The position numbers and the translations under genes were made by a program. A stretch of 64,000 bases of DNA from Bryobacterales bacterium (GTDB lineage Bacteria > Acidobacteriota > Terriglobia > Bryobacterales > Bryobacteraceae): positions 22,747-86,746 of the forward strand of contig JADZGD010000071.1 of NCBI GenBank assembly GCA_020854055.1, in the 5' to 3' direction. The notes beneath the pieces were generated by a model that ran no database searches, was not told where the DNA came from, and saw only the letters and a list, made by a program, of their open reading frames with translations. Positions 40,043-48,043 of the stretch are shown here, piece after piece (the stretch's first letter is position 1; each line of letters starts with the position of its first letter).

Positions 40043-40929
40043 GCGGCCACCTTCAGACGCTCGATGGCACTGATTACCCGGGAAACGGACACCTGGGCCA
40101 GCGCGCCGCCGGCGGCGATGGCTTCGGCCTGCGCTTTCCACGGGGCCCAGATCACCGGATCGGAGTCGCCAAACAGGACTACCAGCGGGAGATGGAATGC
40201 GGCGGCCATGTGCGCCGGACCACTGTCATTGCCGACAAACAGCGAGGCTCCCGAGAGAATCCGTTTAACCTCCGTGAGCGGCTGGCCGGCAAGGGTGGTG
40301 AATTCTTGAAATGGAGAGAGATCGTCAGCGGGGCCTCCGATGAAGATCGGGTCCAGATCCAGGCGCGCGCGCAGCCAGCGGGCGGTTTCGATGAAGCAAC
40401 TGGCGGGCCAGGTCTTGCCGGGTTCCGACGCCACCGGGTGCAGGACCACGTAGGGAGAACGTGGTTCGGGCGCGGCGGCGAATAGCCGGGCAGCGGGTAT
40501 GTCGCCGGGAGCGACGCCGAGCCAGAATACGGCCGAGGCTAAGTGCTCGGCCGTGTGCACTTTCCGGTTTACACCGAAGATCTCTTGGGCCGTGGGAATG
40601 CGCAGGTTATAAAGCCAGGAAAAACGGAAGTGGGCGAATCCAGCGCGATACCGGGCTCCGGAACGAACCGTGAGCGACAGGCTGCGAGTGCCGCCGTGCA
40701 GGTTCAGACACAGATCGGGACCGAACAACCGGACGGCCATGGCGCTGGGGGGCAAGACGGCTGCCAGATCGGGATTTCCGTCAAAAACCGCTTCCCAGGC
40801 ATTCTCGACCACAACCGCAATCTCGATGTCCGGACGATAGTTCTTGAGCAGCGCAATCGCTGGCGTGGTCAACACACAGTCGCCCAGCGAGCGGAGGCGA
40901 ATAATGGCGATCCGCGAGCCGGGCGGCAA
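40039..40929 (-). CDS. Glycosyltransferase family 9 (heptosyltransferase-like)
   Basis: A 296-residue GT-B enzyme of the ADP-heptose:LPS heptosyltransferase family. IRLRSLGDCVLTTPA at the N terminus, VVLHPVASEPGKTWPA in the middle and FVGNDSGPAHMAAAF near residue 233 are the family motifs. It probably adds a heptose or similar sugar to the lipopolysaccharide core in the cytoplasm before export. The only start available is a TTG at 40929 without a ribosome-binding site; it lies 34 bases after the Trm112-like gene. The stop overlaps the ABC exporter start. Confidence 0.88.
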
Positions 40930-40963
40930 CCGGTCGAGAACAGATTGCTTCGGACGGATGCGG

Positions 40964-41134
40964 TTACTCCTCTATGCGGGCTTCGTCAATCAGCATCACC
41001 GGGATGTCATCCCGAATCGGGTAAACCCGGTGGCACTGAACACACTTCAGGCCACTCCCGTCCGGCTTCAGTTCCACTGTCGCTTTACAGAGAGGGCAAA
41101 CGAGGATTTCCAGTAGGTCCTTGCTGATAGCCAT
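40964..41134 (-). CDS. Trm112-like zinc-ribbon protein
   Basis: A 56-residue protein with two CxxC knuckles, C13-P-L-C16 and C31-V-Q-C34, followed by YPIRDDIPVML, the standard end of the Trm112/YcaR family. Such small proteins activate methyltransferases or accompany lipopolysaccharide genes (YcaR sits by lpxK-kdsB in E. coli). Here it precedes a heptosyltransferase-like gene and an MsbA-like exporter, which fits the second setting. ATG 41134, stop TAA 40964. It opens the ten-gene run that ends with holB. Confidence 0.9.
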   Translation of the reverse strand: MAISKDLLEILVCPLCKATVELKPDGSGLKCVQCHRVYPIRDDIPVMLIDEARIEE

Positions 41135-41227
41135 GATCAGCCTATCAGTTTAACAGCTTGCCGGATGAGCCGCGCCGGCGGCTGGCGGGTTTTGAAGTTT
41201 GGAACCCGGGTAACTATGTCCGCCAAA

Positions 41228-41256
41228 TGGACGTCGTTTGGAGCAGGTAGTATAGT
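41228..41256 (+). promoter_or_regulatory. Candidate promoter of the CXXCH protein gene
   Basis: TGGACG (41228-41233) and TATAGT (41251-41256) are 17 bases apart. The -35 matches consensus in four positions and the -10 in five. The leader to the ATG at 41295 would be about 32 bases and contains AGGAG. Confidence 0.4.
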
Positions 41257-41294
41257 AGTCGCAATTGGGCAGTTATTCCCATCAGGAGATTCGA

Positions 41295-41507
41295 ATGAGA
41301 ATGATTAAATTCATCTTACCTGCATCTGCGCTGTTCGCCGGCATGTTGATTTTTTCGACGGTGTCGTCGGCCAAGCCGGAGTACAGCAAGAAGGAAAAGA
41401 AAAAGTGTACCTATTGCCACACGGCGATGGGGAAGAAGGATTTGAACGCCGCAGGTAAGTATTACAAGGAGCACAATCACTCCTTTGAGGGCTATAAGCC
41501 GAGTTAG
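41295..41507 (+). CDS. Tiny exported c-type cytochrome-like protein with one CXXCH
   Basis: A 70-residue precursor. A signal peptide (residues 1-26, ending VSSA) leaves a mature peptide of about 44 residues with C38-T-Y-C41-H42, the attachment site for one heme c. M45 could be an axial ligand, or a histidine in KEHNHSF could. The mature chain is Lys-rich and ends in GYKPS. At this size it is smaller than ordinary class I cytochromes. ATG 41295 has AGGAG at a spacing of six. The next gene is 80 bases downstream. Function is not known; short-range electron transfer in the periplasm is an inference. Confidence 0.78.
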   Translation: MRMIKFILPASALFAGMLIFSTVSSAKPEYSKKEKKKCTYCHTAMGKKDLNAAGKYYKEHNHSFEGYKPS

Positions 41508-41587
41508 CCGCACTCCCGCCGTTGCCTTACAGCGCGGAATTCGATGAGATTTTTTTGACCCGTGGCCACTAAGATTCTCTGGTGGCC

Positions 41588-43348
41588 ATGGGTTTCATCG
41601 CCGCGCTTGACTGGCTCAATGGAATTGTCATTTGGTTGTTCCCACCGGTCTGCGCCTGGATCCTGCTGAGCGGATCTGACGATTTCTTCATCTCCATGGC
41701 ATGGCTGGCGCTCGGCGTACGCAACCGGCTTCGCGCCGGGCGGCCGGAGCCGCCTGTTCCCACCAAGCAACAAGCGATTGCAATACTGGTTCCGCTGTGG
41801 CGGGAACACAGGGTCATTCGCCAGATGGTGGAGACCAATACGCGTGCAATCCGCTACTCAAATTACCACTTCTTTATCGGCGTGTATCCGAACGACGAGC
41901 CGACGTTGGAAGTGGTGCGGGGGCTGGCGGCCGAGTTTCCACACGTTCACCTGGCGGTGGCCGCCCGGCCCGGCCCAACCTCCAAGGCGGATTGTCTCAA
42001 TTCGATTTACCAGTACCTGGTGAATTTCGAGGCGCTTCACCGCGGCCGTTTCGAAATTGTGGTGATTCACGATGCCGAAGATGTGATCCATCCCGATGCG
42101 CTCGACCGGATCAACCGTTACTCGTCCGATTACGCGATGATCCAGGTGCCGGTGCTGCCGTTGCCTACTAGAATCCTCAAGGTGACACATGGGGTCTATT
42201 GCGATGAGTTCGCCGAGTATCAATCCAAAGACATTCCGGTGCGCCAATGGCTGGGTGGTTTTCTGCCATCAAATGGCGTTGGGACCGGATTCGCCCGTGG
42301 GGCGCTGGAACGGTTGGCCTCCGGAGGCGAGGAGGTCTTCAACCCCGCGGCCTTGACCGAAGACTACGAGATCGGCCTGAAACTGCACTCGCTCGGTTTC
42401 CGGCAGAAGTTTCTTACGCTCGATTACAAGCTGGCGCGGCCGGTGGCGACACGCGAGTTCTTCCCGGATACGCTGTTGCGAGCCGTCCGGCAGCGCATCA
42501 GGTGGGTCACCGGTATCTGCCTGCAAGGGTGGGAACATCACGGGTGGCGCGGTGGCGTGGGGCAGTGGTATTGGTACTGGCGAGACCGCAAGGGTGTGGT
42601 GGGTAACCTGGCCGGCGTTGCCGCGAACCTACTGGCGGCCTACTGCATTGCCACGCTGCTGTTTTGCCGCGCGGCCGGCGTGCCGTGGACACTCGGATCG
42701 CGAATCGAGCGGCTGCCGCTGAGCGGAGCCGCCGGTATCATGATCGGACTCCAGGTGGCCGCCGTGCTCTGCCGTGCGATACCGGTGGCACGATTCTACG
42801 GCTGGCGGTTTGCGGCCTTTTCCCCTTTGAGAGCTATTTACGCGAACGTACTCAACTGCACGGCGACGGTAATGGCGTTGCGGGATTACATCTGCGCCTG
42901 GCGATCGGGCAGGCGAATGTCATGGCGCAAAACCGAACACGCCTATCCGATCAAGGGCACTGGAAGAGAATCCGGTTGGCTGCACCCGTTTGAGGTGGAC
43001 CCGGGCGCGGCTTATGCACTGCCGGCACACATTATCCGGCGCTGGCGGGTGTTGCCGTTTCGTGTGGCGGCGGGGAGCCTGTTTCTGGCCAGTCCAGGGT
43101 GCCCGGACGAGACTATGCGTAGCGAGGTGCGGCGCTTTACGAATCTCGAGATTCAGGTGCGGCTGGTGAGCGCGGAGAATTTCGAACAGCTAGCCGCGGG
43201 GCTCTATTGCAGTGTGGGCGGATCAAACAGGCTGGATGGCCGGAAATCGACAAAACGCCAGTGGCGGCCTCGCTTTACGAGAGTCAAGGTGACGGTGCGG
43301 CTGCGCTGCTCGGTGTGGCCGGGCCGGTACTCGCGGCCGGCAGTCTGA
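41588..43348 (+). CDS. NfrB-like membrane glycosyltransferase family 2 with MshEN-type C-terminal domain
   Basis: A 586-residue inner-membrane GT2. After one N-terminal helix the GT-A domain shows D162-A-E-D (HDAEDVIHP), T257-E-D (ALTEDYEIG) and Q302-R-I-R-W, the D,D,D,QxxRW set of processive synthases. Further helices lie at about 335-440. From about residue 470 a domain of the GSPII_E_N/MshEN kind follows (LPAHIIRRWRVLPFR...), which binds cyclic-di-GMP in characterised examples. E. coli NfrB has the same order and makes an exopolysaccharide. The last ~47 residues are Arg-rich and antisense to the convergent gene at 43204. ATG 41588 and a GTG two codons before it are both possible starts. 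Confidence 0.85.
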   Translation: MGFIAALDWLNGIVIWLFPPVCAWILLSGSDDFFISMAWLALGVRNRLRAGRPEPPVPTKQQAIAILVPLWREHRVIRQMVETNTRAIRYSNYHFFIGVYPNDEPTLEVVRGLAAEFPHVHLAVAARPGPTSKADCLNSIYQYLVNFEALHRGRFEIVVIHDAEDVIHPDALDRINRYSSDYAMIQVPVLPLPTRILKVTHGVYCDEFAEYQSKDIPVRQWLGGFLPSNGVGTGFARGALERLASGGEEVFNPAALTEDYEIGLKLHSLGFRQKFLTLDYKLARPVATREFFPDTLLRAVRQRIRWVTGICLQGWEHHGWRGGVGQWYWYWRDRKGVVGNLAGVAANLLAAYCIATLLFCRAAGVPWTLGSRIERLPLSGAAGIMIGLQVAAVLCRAIPVARFYGWRFAAFSPLRAIYANVLNCTATVMALRDYICAWRSGRRMSWRKTEHAYPIKGTGRESGWLHPFEVDPGAAYALPAHIIRRWRVLPFRVAAGSLFLASPGCPDETMRSEVRRFTNLEIQVRLVSAENFEQLAAGLYCSVGGSNRLDGRKSTKRQWRPRFTRVKVTVRLRCSVWPGRYSRPAV

Positions 43349-43683
43349 GCGGACCCCGGCGGCCTGCCCCGGATGGTGATCTGAAGCGTCCAGTCGGCCT
43401 GGATGACATGGCGGAGTCCGTGGACTTCTTCGCTGAAGGGCTTGACCGACGAGGTCACCTCGGCGATTTCCACCAGCGCGCGCACCTTGCCGCCAAGGTC
43501 CTGATAGCCGGGCATGCGTTTGTCGAACTGGTGGAGGAACCCGGCAGCATCGCCGTCCGCGAGGGCGGCGGCGAGATCTCCGATACGCTCGGCCAGTTCG
43601 GTGGGGACGGCGTGCGGCTCCTCCGCCCACGCAAACAGGGCGGGGAGGCTCAAGGCGGCAATCAGCGACTTGCGCCGGTTCAT
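43204..43683 (-). CDS. Exported NTF2-like protein of unknown function
   Basis: A 159-residue protein with a signal peptide (residues 1-20, MNRRKSLIAALSLPALFAWA). The rest resembles an NTF2/SnoaL-like fold: helical ELAERIGDLAAALADGDAAGFLHQFDKR, then strands ending in VTLTLVKRGRHWRFVDF. No catalytic residues can be named. The gene follows argJ after one base and overlaps the convergent glycosyltransferase gene by 145 bases. It may be the last gene of the aroC operon. Confidence 0.72.
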   Translation of the reverse strand: MNRRKSLIAALSLPALFAWAEEPHAVPTELAERIGDLAAALADGDAAGFLHQFDKRMPGYQDLGGKVRALVEIAEVTSSVKPFSEEVHGLRHVIQADWTLQITIRGRPPGSAQTAGREYRPGHTEQRSRTVTLTLVKRGRHWRFVDFRPSSLFDPPTLQ

Positions 43684-43684
43684 A

Positions 43685-44857
43685 TCAGGTACGGTAACTG
43701 GCGTTAATCCGAATGTAGTCTTCCGTCAGATCGCAGGTCCAGAAGCGGGCCCGGCCGGCGTCACGGCCCTTGATGAGAAAGCGGACGTTTACATCCTTGG
43801 CGTCGAGTTTCCGCTTCAGCTCCGCCTCGTCGAAATCGGCGGCGAGGCCGGCCTTGCAAACCAGGGTGCCCTGCATGTGGATGTCCACGGCGCGGGGGTT
43901 GAAGTTGACTCCGGCGTTGCCGGCGGCCGAGAGCACGCGCCCCCAGTTTGGATCGGCGCCGGCGATGGCGGTTTTGAATAGCGGGGAGTTGGCGATGGCG
44001 CGGGCGATGCGGACGGCCTGGTCATTGGTGGCCGCGCCGGAGACGTCGATGGTGACAAAGCGTTTGGCTCCCTCGCCATCGCGGGCGATCTGTTGGGACA
44101 GATCCTGTAGCAGGAGCGTGAGCGGCTCCTCGAGTTCTTCCGGCCTGGCGACTTTGACGCCGGAGGCTCCGTTGGCCAGCAGCAGCAGCGTGTCGTTGGT
44201 CGAGGTATCTCCATCCACCGAGAGGCAATTGAAACTGCGGGCCGTGGCGCGCTTCAGCATGGCGCGCAGCATGGCTGGCCGGACGGCCGCGTCGGTCATC
44301 ACGAAGGCGAGCGTCGTGGCCATTTGCGGATGAATCATCCCGGAGCCTTTGGCCATGCCCGCGATACGGACGATGGAATCTCCCACTCCCACTTCGGCGA
44401 AGGCCGTCTTGGGCGCGAGATCGGTGGTCATGATGGCGCGCGAAGCGGCATCGAAACCGTCCTGGCGGAGCGCGCCGATGAGCCGGGGAACACTATTCAC
44501 AATGAGATTGGGATCGAGTTCGACGCCGATTACGCCGGTGGAGGAGGGGATCACCTGGTTTATCGGTAACCGCAACTGGTGTCCCACGGCCCGGCAGCAG
44601 GCTACCGCGACACGTTCGCCTGTGCGGGTGGCGCAATTGGCATTGCCGGCATTGATCAGGACCGCACTGACCGTGCCCTTGCTCTCGGCCAGGTGCTTGC
44701 GGCCGATGAGAACCGGGGCCGCCTGAACGAGGTTTTGTGTAAACACCGCCGCGGCCGAGGCAGCGGGGCGGGAAACAATCAGCGCCAGGTCATCGCGCTT
44801 GTCTTTGCGGATGCCGGCATAGGTGGTGGCATAACGAAACCCTTCGGGCAGCTTCAA
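43685..44857 (-). CDS. argJ: Bifunctional glutamate N-acetyltransferase / ornithine acetyltransferase
   Basis: A 390-residue enzyme that recycles the acetyl group in arginine synthesis. It is made as a precursor that cuts itself between A180 and T181 in HPQMATTLAF, T181 becoming the nucleophile. KGSGMI, SVDGDTSTNDT and GADPNWGR are the other family hallmarks. The start overlaps the fmt stop by four bases (ATGA). Confidence 0.95.
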   Translation of the reverse strand: MKLPEGFRYATTYAGIRKDKRDDLALIVSRPAASAAAVFTQNLVQAAPVLIGRKHLAESKGTVSAVLINAGNANCATRTGERVAVACCRAVGHQLRLPINQVIPSSTGVIGVELDPNLIVNSVPRLIGALRQDGFDAASRAIMTTDLAPKTAFAEVGVGDSIVRIAGMAKGSGMIHPQMATTLAFVMTDAAVRPAMLRAMLKRATARSFNCLSVDGDTSTNDTLLLLANGASGVKVARPEELEEPLTLLLQDLSQQIARDGEGAKRFVTIDVSGAATNDQAVRIARAIANSPLFKTAIAGADPNWGRVLSAAGNAGVNFNPRAVDIHMQGTLVCKAGLAADFDEAELKRKLDAKDVNVRFLIKGRDAGRARFWTCDLTEDYIRINASYRT

Positions 44858-45789
44858 TGGTCCAGGTCCCCCAAGCTTTCATTGTGCAGCAGATGCTGGC
44901 CGTTCAGAAAGGCCTCGGCGGAGACTCTCTTGCGGCCTTCCAGTTGAACTTCTTTCAACTCCAGCACGCTGCCGCTTCCAGCGGCGGCGAACAGGCGGTG
45001 CTTCCGTGGCAGTAATGTGGCTGGCAGCGCATCGGTCCGCTCCTCCGCGACGGCCGTCTTCCAGATGTGCAGCAACTGGCCTCGAAATCCACTGTAAGCG
45101 CCCGGCCAGGGTAGAAAGCCGCGGGCGCGGTTGTGAATGACCGGCGCCGGCAGGTTCCAATCGACCAGGCCATCTTCCCTCTTTAGCACGGGCGCCCATG
45201 TGGCCTCGGTATCGTCTTGGGGCCGCGCGACGATGGCAGGCAAGCCGGCGAGAGTCTCAACGAGCAAGCGGGCTCCCATCTGAGCCAGGCGCTCACCGAG
45301 TTCAATCGCCGTCTCTCCGGGTTCGATACTGGTTTGATCCCGGAGCAGCATATCGCCGGTATCGAGACCGGCATCGATACGCATGGTGGTGACGCCGGTG
45401 ACGGTCTCTCCGTTGGCCACGGCCCACTGGATGGGTGCGGCCCCGCGGTACTTCGGCAGCAGGGAGGCGTGGACGTTGATAATCCCCAAGGGCGCCATGC
45501 CGATGATGGATTGGGGAATAATCTGACCATAACCGACAACGGCCATGGCGTCGATTTCATATTGTTCGAGTAGGGCCAGCGGCTCGGGGCGGCGAATTCG
45601 CTCGGGTTGGTGTACGGTGAGACCCAGGCGCAGCGCGGCTTGCTTGACCGGGGAATGGGCCAGTAGCTGCCCGCGGCCTTTAGGCCGGTCCGGTTGGGTA
45701 AAGACGGCCTGCACACGATGTCCCGCCGCGACCAGAGCGTCAAGCGACGGAACGGCGAATTGCGGGGTGCCCAGGAAGATCAGGCGCAT
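44854..45789 (-). CDS. fmt: Methionyl-tRNA formyltransferase
   Basis: A 311-residue enzyme that formylates initiator Met-tRNA. MRLIFLGTPQFAVPSLDAL, the INVHASLLPKYRGAAPIQWA active-site segment and DTGDMLL are typical; the C-terminal OB-like domain is complete. It follows def by six bases, the usual pairing of formylation and deformylation. Confidence 0.95.
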   Translation of the reverse strand: MRLIFLGTPQFAVPSLDALVAAGHRVQAVFTQPDRPKGRGQLLAHSPVKQAALRLGLTVHQPERIRRPEPLALLEQYEIDAMAVVGYGQIIPQSIIGMAPLGIINVHASLLPKYRGAAPIQWAVANGETVTGVTTMRIDAGLDTGDMLLRDQTSIEPGETAIELGERLAQMGARLLVETLAGLPAIVARPQDDTEATWAPVLKREDGLVDWNLPAPVIHNRARGFLPWPGAYSGFRGQLLHIWKTAVAEERTDALPATLLPRKHRLFAAAGSGSVLELKEVQLEGRKRVSAEAFLNGQHLLHNESLGDLDH

Positions 45790-45795
45790 GGGGCG

Positions 45796-46311
45796 TCAGG
45801 CCCACTCTCCCGCCTTTTGGAGTTTCTTCACTTTGCGGCGAATGAGGTCTCGCTTCAGCATACTCACGTGGGTGATGTAGAGTTTCCCGGCGAGGTGGTC
45901 GGTCTCGTGTTGCAGGGCGCGGGCCAGCAGGTCGTCGCCGGTGATCTCGAACCACTCGCCTTTCAGGTTCTGGGCGCGCACGGTGGTCCGTTTGCCGCGG
46001 CGCACATTCTCACGAAAGCCAGGCAGGCTGAGGCAGCCCTCCTCACAGGTCTGCGAGCCTTCGTTACGGATGATTTCGGGGTTGATCAGGATGAGTTTGT
46101 CGGCCGGGTTCTCACCGCACGAAATATCGATCACGGCGATGCGGCGCGAAATGCCGATCTGTGGCGCGGCAAGGCCGACCCCCTTGGCAGCCATCATCGA
46201 TTCAAACATGTCGCCGATCAGTTGGTGAAGTTCGGGCGTGTCGAATTCGGTGATCGTGGCGGCGGGTGTGTCCAACACCGGATTACCGTATTTAACAATC
46301 GGGTAGATCAT
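45796..46311 (-). CDS. def: Peptide deformylase
   Basis: A 171-residue metalloenzyme that removes the formyl group from new proteins. All three motifs are intact: GVGLAAPQI, EEGCLSLPG with metal ligand C93, and HETDH with H135, E136 and H139. The C-terminal KRDLIRRKVKKLQKAGEW is basic. It shares one base with the aroC stop. Confidence 0.96.
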   Translation of the reverse strand: MIYPIVKYGNPVLDTPAATITEFDTPELHQLIGDMFESMMAAKGVGLAAPQIGISRRIAVIDISCGENPADKLILINPEIIRNEGSQTCEEGCLSLPGFRENVRRGKRTTVRAQNLKGEWFEITGDDLLARALQHETDHLAGKLYITHVSMLKRDLIRRKVKKLQKAGEWA

Positions 46312-47483
46312 CAGTAGTTGAGCACCTGTTGAAGAAATCCGTCATAATTGCGGCGCGTTTCGAGGAGCGAATCGCCGCCGAACTTTTCAAGAAACGCCCG
46401 CGCCAGGACGATAGACACCATCGCCTCGCCGACCACGCCGGCGGCGGGGACCACGCAAACGTCACTGCGTTCATAGGCGGCCAGGGCGGCTTCGCGCGTT
46501 TCCAGGTCCACCGATTCGAGTGGGCGCCGCAGAGTGGAAATCGGCTTTAGCAGGCCGCGGACGCGGATCTCCTGGCCATTGGTGATTCCGCCCTCCAGCC
46601 CGCCGGCCCGATTGGCGCCGCGGGTAAAGTGGCGCTGCTCGCGGTCGTAGTGAATGGTGTCCTGGACCTTCGACCCGAACGAGGCTGAGCCCTCGGAGGC
46701 GAAGCCCACTTCCACGCCTTTTACGGCTTGCATGGAGACGATGGCCTGCGCCAGTTGACCGTCCAGCCTGGTGTCCCAGGCGATGTGGGAGCCAAGTCCC
46801 ACCGGGACGCCGTGAGCCACCACTTCGAAGACGCCGCCGGCGGTATCTCCGGTCCGCAGTGCCTGATCCACCACGGTTTTCATCCGCTGTTCGGCTTCGG
46901 CATCGACGCAGCGGAGCAGGATCTCTTCTTTCCGGTCCAGTTCGACCAACTCCTCCCAGCTAGCCTGGCGCTCCAGGCGTTCGGGACCCACGGCGACGAC
47001 ATGGCTGAGAACCTTTACGTCGAATTGGGACAGAAGCGCTTTGGCGAGGCCGCCGACGGCGACGCGGGCGGTGGTTTCCCGCGCGCTGGCCCTTTCGAGA
47101 ATGTAACGGGCGTCGGTGAAGTTATATTTCAGCACACCGGCCAGGTCGGCATGTCCGGGGCGGGGGCGGGTAACGCGCTTCATGCGCTCTCCGGCGCCGG
47201 CGGTGTCTTCTACGGGTAGAATGTCAGTCCAGTTTTTCCAATCGGTATTACGGATAATCAGCGCGATGGGAGAGCCGATGGTCTGGGAGTGCCGTACGCC
47301 GGACACCACTTCCACTTTGTCGGTCTCGATCTTCATCCTTCCGCCACGGCCAAAGCCCTGTTGGCGGCGCCAAAGGTCCCGATTGATCGCCTCGATGGAC
47401 ACGGGAACACCGGCGGGTAGGCCGGTCAACGTGGCGACCAGGCATTCGCCGTGAGATTCACCGGCAGTTTCAAAACGTAACAT
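46311..47483 (-). CDS. aroC: Chorismate synthase
   Basis: A 390-residue FMN-dependent enzyme, the last step of the shikimate pathway. GESHGECLVATLTGLPAG, RPRPGHADLAGVLKY, ARETTARVAVGGLAK and RAGGLEGGITNGQEI are visible. SD GAGGGAAC precedes the ATG; TAAGAT lies before it as a possible -10. It is first in the run aroC-def-fmt-argJ-NTF2-like. Confidence 0.96.
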   Translation of the reverse strand: MLRFETAGESHGECLVATLTGLPAGVPVSIEAINRDLWRRQQGFGRGGRMKIETDKVEVVSGVRHSQTIGSPIALIIRNTDWKNWTDILPVEDTAGAGERMKRVTRPRPGHADLAGVLKYNFTDARYILERASARETTARVAVGGLAKALLSQFDVKVLSHVVAVGPERLERQASWEELVELDRKEEILLRCVDAEAEQRMKTVVDQALRTGDTAGGVFEVVAHGVPVGLGSHIAWDTRLDGQLAQAIVSMQAVKGVEVGFASEGSASFGSKVQDTIHYDREQRHFTRGANRAGGLEGGITNGQEIRVRGLLKPISTLRRPLESVDLETREAALAAYERSDVCVVPAAGVVGEAMVSIVLARAFLEKFGGDSLLETRRNYDGFLQQVLNY

Positions 47484-47602
47484 GAAGGGGTTCCCTCTAT
47501 CTTAGCGAACTACAACGGGTTGTTCACGGACGCCAGCCGCGGACGCCACCGGCGGTGGAAATAGCCATCCATCGGCAGAACGCTGAAATGCGGGAAAGGC
47601 GC

Positions 47603-47962
47603 CTAATCCGTGAGATATGCCATGGTCTTGATGCCGGAAATATCAAAGCGCTTTCGGCAGCGGAGGTTCTTACAGGCAACCTTGTCATCCAGTAACACCA
47701 TGTAGCTTTGAGATTTCTGGAATCGCGCGCGGTCGCGCTCATCGGCGCCCGGCGGCAAGCGATCCTTCTTCTTCCGGACCATCCAGCGCAGGTCATAGAC
47801 GTTCTGGGTCCTGCACCAGGGACAGTTCAGCGTAATCGGTTTAGCCGTCTGTGATTCGTTAAAGTATGCGCGTTCGTCCACGTTGTATCCCGGTACCGCG
47901 CCTCCATTATCCCGCACGGAATCGAGCCGTGACCATCCGATGTCCGGGCAACCGTCTCCCAT
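47603..47962 (-). CDS. Zinc-ribbon protein of unknown function
   Basis: About 119 residues if ATG 47962 is used; ATG 48097 would add 45 residues but overlap the divergent gene at 48044. I see two Cys pairs, CPWC (in ITLNCPWCRTQN) and CKNLRC (C-x4-C), framing a basic segment, which looks like a split zinc ribbon. There is no signal peptide or helix. I do not recognise the family. The gap between it and aroC (47484-47602) shows no gene. Confidence 0.55.
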   Translation of the reverse strand: MGDGCPDIGWSRLDSVRDNGGAVPGYNVDERAYFNESQTAKPITLNCPWCRTQNVYDLRWMVRKKKDRLPPGADERDRARFQKSQSYMVLLDDKVACKNLRCRKRFDISGIKTMAYLTD

Positions 47963-48043
47963 CAGTTGGCACCAGACGTGATAATGAAACAAGGGGGCAG
48001 GTTGTTCTCCCCATGATCGGTAATTCAGGAAAGACGGTGTTCC

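Noticed and set aside
41508..41587. Terminator after the CXXCH protein because of a run of seven T.
   Set aside because: No stable stem directly precedes the T-run.
47484..47602. Possible small gene between aroC and the zinc-ribbon gene.
   Set aside because: The only longer frame is a shadow that runs into the zinc-ribbon gene; no start with a ribosome-binding site.
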